Under the pieces are notes generated by a model that ran no database searches, had not been told where the DNA came from, and saw only the letters and a list, made by a program, of their open reading frames with translations. 64,000 nucleotides of DNA from the NCBI RefSeq assembly GCF_000516985.1, contig NW_006917103.1, positions 434,001 to 498,000 on the forward strand, given 5' to 3'. Source of the DNA: Pestalotiopsis fici W106-1. Taxonomy: Eukaryota > Ascomycota > Sordariomycetes > Amphisphaeriales > Sporocadaceae. Shown one piece after another: positions 57,760 to 64,000 of this stretch. Each line of letters opens with the position of its first letter. Position 1 is the first letter of the stretch. The position numbers and the translations under genes are program-made.

Positions 57760-58593
57760 TTATCCCGTTTTTAATTGTTCACATCGAAGAGCTGATCGAC
57801 GATACAAACTGCCTATTCCGGAGTCAATACATCTCGAGTTCAATGCAAACTGTCGCTTGTATAGTCGATTGGGGAAATTCTCCGATTTGACGAGCTCGGC
57901 TAGGCTGTGGAGCTTGGCTCTACGGGGCAAGTCGCAACGCTCCATGACCCGAATAACTATATTGATGAGGGACCAGGCGGGCATCAGCTGAGTTGAGCTG
58001 ATTAACTTCTGGGTTATTAACTGAATAAATATGTATTCCGCCTCTTCAATATGGATGCTAGGCCCGGTTAGGTCTTTGCTGAGCCTCGGCGCGTCCGCCA
58101 TGACCACTGAGTGAGTGACTTAGATCAATGTTTAGTCAAGACAAACATGGCACCGAGTGTTGAGCAAAAAGATGATGAGGTTCAACAAAGCCGATGAATT
58201 GCTTCCTCATGATGTAGGAAAAGAGGCTAGGAAAGAAAGCAGAAGGAAGAGCTCCGATCAAGGCCGAAACAAGTATACAAGACGTGCAATATGAAGTTAT
58301 TTTAAGGTTATCTGCAACATGTCTGCAACGGTGTGATCAGATGGAAACTTATATACCAGCTGCGCAAGGGTTGAATAAAGGCTTCTGCTGCAAGGTGGTA
58401 TGAACCTGCTTGGCGTGTTGACAGCAGCCACTCTCACAGAAATGAGATGCCAAGCTGCTTGTTTGGGTAGCTTTCTCAAAGAAGCAGTTATAGTTGCTCC
58501 AGTTTCATCCAGCAGTGAATCTGTTATTTGACCAGAGACTTTATTCAAACATTCAGTGCATCTTGACAAAGCCTTGACTGACAATAGGAGCAA
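57760..58593 (-). other. Possible small or decayed gene on the minus strand
   Basis: Two open stretches (58593-58297 and 58107-57760) have more protein-like composition than their surroundings: helical segments such as ECLNKVSGQITDSLLDE and LAELVKSENFPNRLYKRQ. A CTCACTCAG acceptor-like sequence sits just before the second. I recognise no family and no clean splice junction linking the two. Confidence 0.2.
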
Positions 58594-58644
58594 ACAACTG
58601 GACCAACTGTATGAACCGTTTGCCCTCTAGGAGCGGTCTTCACG

Positions 58645-58654
58645 TATATAAAAG
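58645..58654 (+). promoter_or_regulatory. Isolated TATA-like element
   Basis: TATATAAAAG is a textbook TATA sequence, but no plus-strand gene starts within about 800 bases. It may be chance or mark an unannotated transcript. Confidence 0.2.
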
Positions 58655-59459
58655 CCCAAGCGATGTAGGGTGCCTGGTGGATGAACCTCCAGATAGCATC
58701 CGAGCAACTGTTTCAGTCATCATAATATCGAGTCTAGGCCTTGCTTACATATGATAAGTTGAGGCTCATTATATTGCTCTTGCATGAACATTGCTATAAA
58801 TACAATGACCATCATTAACGTGCCATGCTTACATGTAATCTCCTTCCTGTCCAAGGTATAGTCCGAGACATGAATATTCCGCTCATGGATTCTGAGTCGT
58901 GACAACCACTTGGGACTTGCTCAGATCTCTTGGCATGGAGGTTTTCCCCGCCGGATTAGTTAGAAAACCCAACCCAGCAGCATACAATCTGGGGAAAGTT
59001 CGAGGCCCTGCGACGGTCTAGAACAGTAAGAGGAACTGGTTGAAAGTACCGGGTCATGTACCCATGGCGGCCAAGCCTTGCCATATCAAACAGAACGACA
59101 AAAATATCCAAAGTCCTCAAGCGTCTTGGTCTTCGAGTGAAGCTTGTCAAACTTGACTCAAGTCTGATTTGCTCGTTGTCGCCGCCACGTTTTTCTCGCT
59201 GTAACCCTCTGACTTTAAAATCAAGGAAACATGGCCTTGGTATTGCTTTCATGGCCTTCTTGTCATGTTATGAAACTTGGGGTACCAAATACTCATTGCG
59301 ATATCCGATCACGACATTGGGGGATGCGGCAAGTATAAGAACATCGAGGTTGGACTCACATCGACGATGGAAAAGAGAAGCATCAAGGAGCATCAGCAGT
59401 GAAAACAACTACCCCAAGCTTCATTTCCACTCTTCGACATCTTTCACTTCAAAATCAAC

Positions 59460-60351
59460 ATGCTTTTGAAAGGAGTCCTCCTAGCCGCTCTCCCCGCCGC
59501 GCTGGCTGCCCCAGCACCTGGCGTGGTCAAGGCTCCCACCAGCGATGCTCCCCCATCGGGCGTGATCATTGAGGGCATCTCGTACGCCGGGTCTGGCTGC
59601 AACGCCGGCAGCGTGGCGGGCGCCATCTCCAGCGACCTGTCGACGGTGACGCTGCTGTATGACAGCTTTGTCGCGCAGGCCGGGTCCGGGATTCAGCCGG
59701 CTGAAGGCCGCAAGAACTGCCAGCTCAACCTCCAGCTCAAGCTGCCCCAGGGCTGGCAGTTTAGCGTCTTCAAGGCCGACTACCGTGGTTATGCGTACCT
59801 TCAAAAGGGCGATAGGGGTGTCATCAAGTCGACTTACTACTTTAGCGGTGACTCTAGCCAGGTACGTCAAGTTTCTCTTACGTCGTATAGCAAGGAGAGT
59901 TGTCGAAGATACAAGGAAAGAATACATCAAGAAGGAACAGAAAAAGAGAAACCGTTGAACTCACTCTTCTCACATTTCAACAGGTCTCTGCGCAACAAAC
60001 CCTCACGGGCGCATACGACGACAACTACCTCAAGACGGACGAGTTCGGCCTCGAGAGCACCGTCTGGTCGCCGTGCGGCGAGGAGGGCCTGCTCAATGTC
60101 AACTCCGAGGTCCGCGTGACGCCGCTCAACACCAACAACACGGCTCTGCTGACGGTAAGCACCACCACCACTGCCACGCACCACCCGGATTACAATAAAA
60201 TGATCAGCTCCAGTGCTGTAAGTTGGGAAAAGACCTTTTTTGCTAACTTGTTTGCTTCTCTCTTCATCTATAGGTCGATTCGACTGACTTCAAGTTCACC
60301 CAGATCCACTATCTTCAGTGGCAAGAGTGCGAACCTGGTCATCACAAGTGA
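59460..60351 (+). CDS. Secreted DUF4360 protein
   Basis: Three exons (59460-59861, 59984-60154, 60274-60351), all phase 0, give 216 residues. The N terminus MLLKGVLLAALPAALAAPAP is a classical signal peptide. The mature protein matches the fungal/bacterial DUF4360 family: GISYAGSGCNAGSVAG, SDLSTVTLLYDSFVAQAG, KNCQLNLQLKLPQGWQFSV and ADYRGYAYLQKG. WSPCGEEGLLNVNSEVRV follows, with C-terminal ECEPGHHK. Cysteines at the conserved places probably form disulfides. The function is unknown; the size (about 200 residues) is typical and a role as a secreted effector-like or surface protein is possible but unproven. Introns of 122 and 119 bp use GTACGT and GTAAGC donors. The gene is GC-rich compared with its flanks. 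Confidence 0.9.
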
Positions 60352-62530
60352 ATGGGATTCAAGCCATGAGGATGATATTTTGTGGTTAAAGGGGGATCAA
60401 GTGATGAATTGCGGGTTTTGTTTTTCTTTTCTTTTCTGGCAAGGATGATGGGAGTACTTGATCAAGAGGAAGAGAGAATTTACATGCACATTTTTCTTTT
60501 GTGCATAATCTCTTTGTGGGACGACTTTGGGAAATCATCCGTTGTCTACTTTTTCAAGACTGGTAAATCTAGCCAGTCTGTTTGATTCTGAATAGTGATC
60601 AAAATCATCTTTCACTTTGCTGATATGTGTATTCTTGTCGTCTTGCCAACCTTGATTTGTGAGCTGATTCGTCACTTGTAGCGACAGGTCCATACATGGC
60701 CTTGGTCCTCAAGAGCACATGTATGAATTACAACAATGCACAAGGACTGAGCCAATTATTGCAACCCATAATGCAATGTACTATGCGCCCATGAGAGAGT
60801 GATAAATTGCTAGTTGTTGCCGAGTGATCGACTGCTTATACGTGACAGGTCTGAATGAACTTTATAATCCGGATTTATCAAGCCATTTCCGGTCCGGGGC
60901 CCCGACCGATGACCACCCGTCGTTTGCAGATCATCCTTATCACGAGCTTTGATTCGATGCAAGACGGATGATTGACGGAATATTTGAGTCGCCCACGACT
61001 AGGAGCAGCATGTCGTCTCTAGAGCTAAGGTAGGTGCCCTGAAGCGAGGAAACGCACAAAAAGCCTGCTGGGTTGTTCCCAGGTCGCCAAGGCACACTGT
61101 TCGCTTGCGTGTAGCGCAATGTCAAGAAGCTGACTGACTCGGGGGTGCGCGGGACACGAAATTTGGGCGATGATGCTTTATAGTTACCATACGTGACGCA
61201 CGAATCGTCCATCTGCACCCAGGGCATAAGGGGAGATCAACAGCATCAGTAGCAACCAGGTAGCACGCAAGAAAGAGCACGCGCTGGTTATGTCGTACGA
61301 CGGATGCAACAGATGCTATATTTACATGTTGCATTTTGGTAGTAAAGTGTGTCCAGGAGTTTGCGCCCGTTACTACGCAGCGGCCGTCACGAGTAGAAAC
61401 GTCATACTGCGGCTTTGCGGCTAAAAAGGGTCGACACCACCATATGTGACCCAAGGGGTCTGAGACTTCTGCAACTCAATTGTCCCATATATCGGTGTGT
61501 GCCCTGACTATAGCGCATCATGCGGTCGGTTGGTATGGTTATGCGCCTGAACATGAACAAATCTGCTTCATCACCACTCCCCCCTTTCACCCCGGCCAAG
61601 ATCTGTCCCAGATCAGATAATTGTTTTTATTTTTATTTTTCGGGCGGATCCGCGACTCTTTTCTATTATAGTTGCACGTCTTGTCTTAAAGAGAGCACAC
61701 GGCACGAGAAGCATGATCAAATAAGCTGGGTCGACATGTAGATTAGCAAGTTGCTTTGGGTATGACCACTGCTTGCTTACCCAGCAGCCAGCTTACCTGC
61801 TAAAGCCACACCAAATCCCACGCGGCACCGTACCGGTAATAAAGAGGGATGCGAGTTGGATGCCCATAGGCTCAAGTCGCGATTAGTATCTCGAGCTAGC
61901 ATGAGGCGATGGTGGTCACCTGGGGTCTTCCCCCTCCATACCCTTTTTCTTACCTACCTATTCGGCCAGCATTGAAATGGTGGTTGTTTGCCACCACCGG
62001 GTTTCAGATTGGGCGACACGGCGATTCGATGATTGGGGATGGGATGCAGCTTGAGCATGGCAAGCATGGTAGGCATGGGGGGCGTTTCCCCCCCTCCACA
62101 ACGAGACACTTGTACAACTAAGCTGGGGCCCCCGTTTGGTGCAAAGACTTGGTGCGATAAGAGAGTGACCACGCAAGTGCTACGTTTCTTGCTTGGGCCG
62201 CTGCTTACCTATGGGTGAGTCGAGTGAGGGGCGGTCGGTGTCTTGGATCTTTGGGTCATTGTCCCTTTTGTGTTGTCCGTTTCTAATTCAATTCGGCACA
62301 AACTTCTGGGTCTTTCCTTTGAAGAAAAAAAGCGTGACCCCTTGGAATCAACCCCATGAGTTGCGATTGCGCATATTAAAAGTCGGTAAACGGTCCAAAC
62401 AATGTGAGAAGAAGGAGGATACACTTAAAGAGCCAGGAGAGGACCCAGAAGCCTTCTACTCTACTATTGAATACCACCAAAGAGCACTGAGAGAGCGACC
62501 CACTCGGCTGGCGGCAGCTGTTGTTGGATC
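60352..62530. other. Intergenic region before the partial zinc-finger gene
   Basis: About 2.2 kb with no recognisable gene. It contains a (T/A)-rich TTTTTATTTTTATTTTT tract at 61623-61640 and GGCATGG-type repeats near 62055-62080. The final 300 bases probably contain the promoter and leader of the downstream gene. Confidence 0.5.
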
Positions 62531-64000
62531 ATGGTAGTAGCAGACATGGCCCCTCACCTGGTAAAGAAGCAGAAACAACAGCAACAGCAGCAGCAATTTC
62601 AACAACAACAAACGACGGACAATGTACGACGTCCTAATATTTGGCGCTTCATTTCAGTGAGGCGCTTTGGTCAGCGTTCGAGGCGGGATTCCGCAGACGA
62701 AGACGAGGACCATGTGCGACAGGCGGCTGCCACAAACCACCTATACTATGGCGATGGGTCGGACAGGTCTGACCCTGTCCTCATCGGCGGAGATGTCGCG
62801 GATGACGAGGAGTCGGTTTGCTCCCAATATACCGACGCACGCTCCAACTGGGACCACACCTTGACAAACCGCGAGGACGCAATTTCCTTTGCTTTCAGCG
62901 AGCTGCTGCAGTCTGGCGATGACAATGATGATGCAGTACAAAACCACTGGCGGGCCAAGGGCACATCGCCGTCATCAAACTCTAATAATAAGCATCCCTC
63001 GGGACTCCGTGGTGACAATGCCAGCAGCAACAAAGACCGACGACCAGACTCGAGTAGGACAATCAACAATTCTTCTGACGCTGTGATCAATTTTCAGGGT
63101 CTGGAGAACCAGTTTGATGCCTATTTTGCCAGGGAAACGCCGCCAATGCATTTTCAAGACTTGCAGCGAATGGCCGTCGACCCCTTTGCAACAACGGGCC
63201 CGGTGCATCACCAACTGGAACAGCGTGATGTATCCTTGCACGACAACTTTCCCGTCACCCCCAGAAAAGGCAAAACCGTTCAGAGCCCCCCGGACTGGAG
63301 CTCTGCTGAGAACCCATGGGCACTCCTCCAGGACGCTGATCTGGAGCCCGATGACCGAGAAACCATAATGGCGGAAAATGCACGCCTGCGAGCAGAACTC
63401 GAGGAACTCAGGGCCATGTCCTCCAAGGACTCTTCACCAGAGTCCCATCGGCCTTCCACAGCATCGCCAGTCCGCTCTCCTGCCCTGCGGCCTACAAGCA
63501 GATTGCGGAGAAGCAAGAACAAGAAGCGATCCGATGTTACTCTGTTTGAGACGACAACTCTACGGGATCTTGTGCTCAAGAGACTGTTTACACCCCATGT
63601 CATTGTTGACGGTATCATCCACGACGAGGAACAGCCCTTGACTCTCGATACTCCTCTCTCGGCATCTCAGGTTCAGGAGTTTACAAGGATTATGAACGAT
63701 GTCATTGTCTCTGGGAGTCACTTGAAGCAACCCATCGCACTATGCGCAGTGTGCCATCTTCCCAAGTTTAAGGGCATCAAGAACCCGCATCAGAGCTCGT
63801 ACGTTTCTGAAGTCTTGTCACAGCTTCCGATGGTCTCTGCCTCGGCATTCGAGGACTTTGACCCTGATCTGGGTACTTCGAGCTGCTGTAGGCGCTTTGT
63901 GTGCAAGACATGCCTGAGTGCTGCCATCATCTCGGGGATATCAACTCAATGGTGGTTCGACTTGCAGAATCGCGGATCGAACTGGCTCAAGTGCCCGGTA
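62531..64000 (+). CDS. PolyQ protein with RING/IBR-like cysteine motif, 3' end outside window
   Basis: A single open frame runs from ATG 62531 to the window end (490 codons) without a stop. The N terminus has a glutamine tract (16-27), then disordered Ser/Asp-rich sequence with acidic patches. A coiled-coil-like segment (ETIMAENARLRAELEELRA) lies near residue 280. Toward the end, LFETTTLRDLVLKRLF precedes a cysteine pattern C405-x2-C408 and later C452, C453, C458 and C461 (SCCRRFVCKTC), followed by GISTQWWFDLQN. The spacing suggests the start of a RING or RBR (IBR) zinc domain, as in E3 ubiquitin ligases; the rest lies beyond the window. An alternative start is ATG 62546 in the same frame. 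Introns beyond the window cannot be assessed. Confidence 0.6.
   Translation, partial: MVVADMAPHLVKKQKQQQQQQQFQQQQTTDNVRRPNIWRFISVRRFGQRSRRDSADEDEDHVRQAAATNHLYYGDGSDRSDPVLIGGDVADDEESVCSQYTDARSNWDHTLTNREDAISFAFSELLQSGDDNDDAVQNHWRAKGTSPSSNSNNKHPSGLRGDNASSNKDRRPDSSRTINNSSDAVINFQGLENQFDAYFARETPPMHFQDLQRMAVDPFATTGPVHHQLEQRDVSLHDNFPVTPRKGKTVQSPPDWSSAENPWALLQDADLEPDDRETIMAENARLRAELEELRAMSSKDSSPESHRPSTASPVRSPALRPTSRLRRSKNKKRSDVTLFETTTLRDLVLKRLFTPHVIVDGIIHDEEQPLTLDTPLSASQVQEFTRIMNDVIVSGSHLKQPIALCAVCHLPKFKGIKNPHQSSYVSEVLSQLPMVSASAFEDFDPDLGTSSCCRRFVCKTCLSAAIISGISTQWWFDLQNRGSNWLKCPV
62576..62611 (+). repeat. CAA/CAG tract encoding polyglutamine
   Basis: Mixed CAA and CAG codons encode seven Gln, one Phe, then four Gln near the N terminus of the zinc-finger protein. 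Mixed codons make it less prone to expansion than a pure CAG run. Confidence 0.9.

Larger units (their letters stand above)
57567..59459. other. Intergenic region with a possible minus-strand relic
   Basis: About 1.9 kb. Apart from the candidate at 57760-58593 and an isolated TATA-like element at 58645, nothing is recognised. Confidence 0.45.

Overview
This is nuclear chromosomal DNA of a filamentous ascomycete. Genes are spaced 0.2-3 kb apart on both strands and carry short introns (mostly 48-190 bp). Donors are mostly GTAAGT/GTATGT/GTACGT-like and branch points CTAAC/CTGAC-like. The gene set is typical of Pezizomycotina: a HET-domain relic, DUF3716, a DUF4360 secreted protein, an Ecm33-like surface protein, FEX, EDC3 and GID8. 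A Sordariomycete, probably Hypocreales, is my best guess; that is inference, not a search result. No tRNA, rRNA, CRISPR array or intact transposon was seen.

Layout. 1-3 kb: no gene. 3.0-5.7 kb: HAM1-like protein (+). 8.3-12.3 kb: PIF1 helicase (+) and a MAPEG-family membrane protein (+). 14-15.6 kb: DUF1308 protein (-). 16.2-17.7 kb: HET-domain pseudogene (+). 18.7-20.2 kb: Ecm33-like single-pass surface protein (+). 20.8-24.0 kb: DNA ligase IV (+), convergent with uracil phosphoribosyltransferase (-, 24.3-25.1 kb). 26.1-27.6 kb: fluoride exporter (+). 28.1-30.4 kb: EDC3 (+). 31.7-35.4 kb: aldo-keto reductase and amidohydrolase_2 protein (both +). 35.6-37.5 kb: ten-exon uridine kinase (-). 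38.8-39.9 kb: GID8 (+). 40.8-42.7 kb: a head-to-head pair of respiratory genes, complex I NDUFS4 (-) and ATP synthase subunit f (+). 44.3-48.4 kb: large low-complexity RGG protein of unknown function (+). 49.6-50.5 kb: DUF3716 protein (+). 51.0-54.0 kb: MCM6 (+). 54.4-54.7 kb: 91-residue membrane protein (-). 56.1-57.6 kb: DUF1593 protein (+). 59.5-60.4 kb: secreted DUF4360 protein (+). 62.5 kb to the window end: start of a polyQ, zinc-finger (RING/IBR-like) protein (+).

Most genes are unrelated housekeeping functions. Functional links inside the window are two pyrimidine-salvage genes (UPRT and uridine kinase), the divergent OXPHOS pair, three genome-maintenance genes (PIF1, LIG4, MCM6), and possibly the AKR/amidohydrolase neighbours. 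I found no convincing undescribed multi-gene system. The items most worth a second look are the decayed HET gene with its internal deletion, the shared OXPHOS promoter, the 15-nt micro-exon and GC-AG intron, and the receptor-like Ecm33 homologue. Exon boundaries were worked out by eye from splice signals, reading-frame continuity and family knowledge. No search or computation was run.
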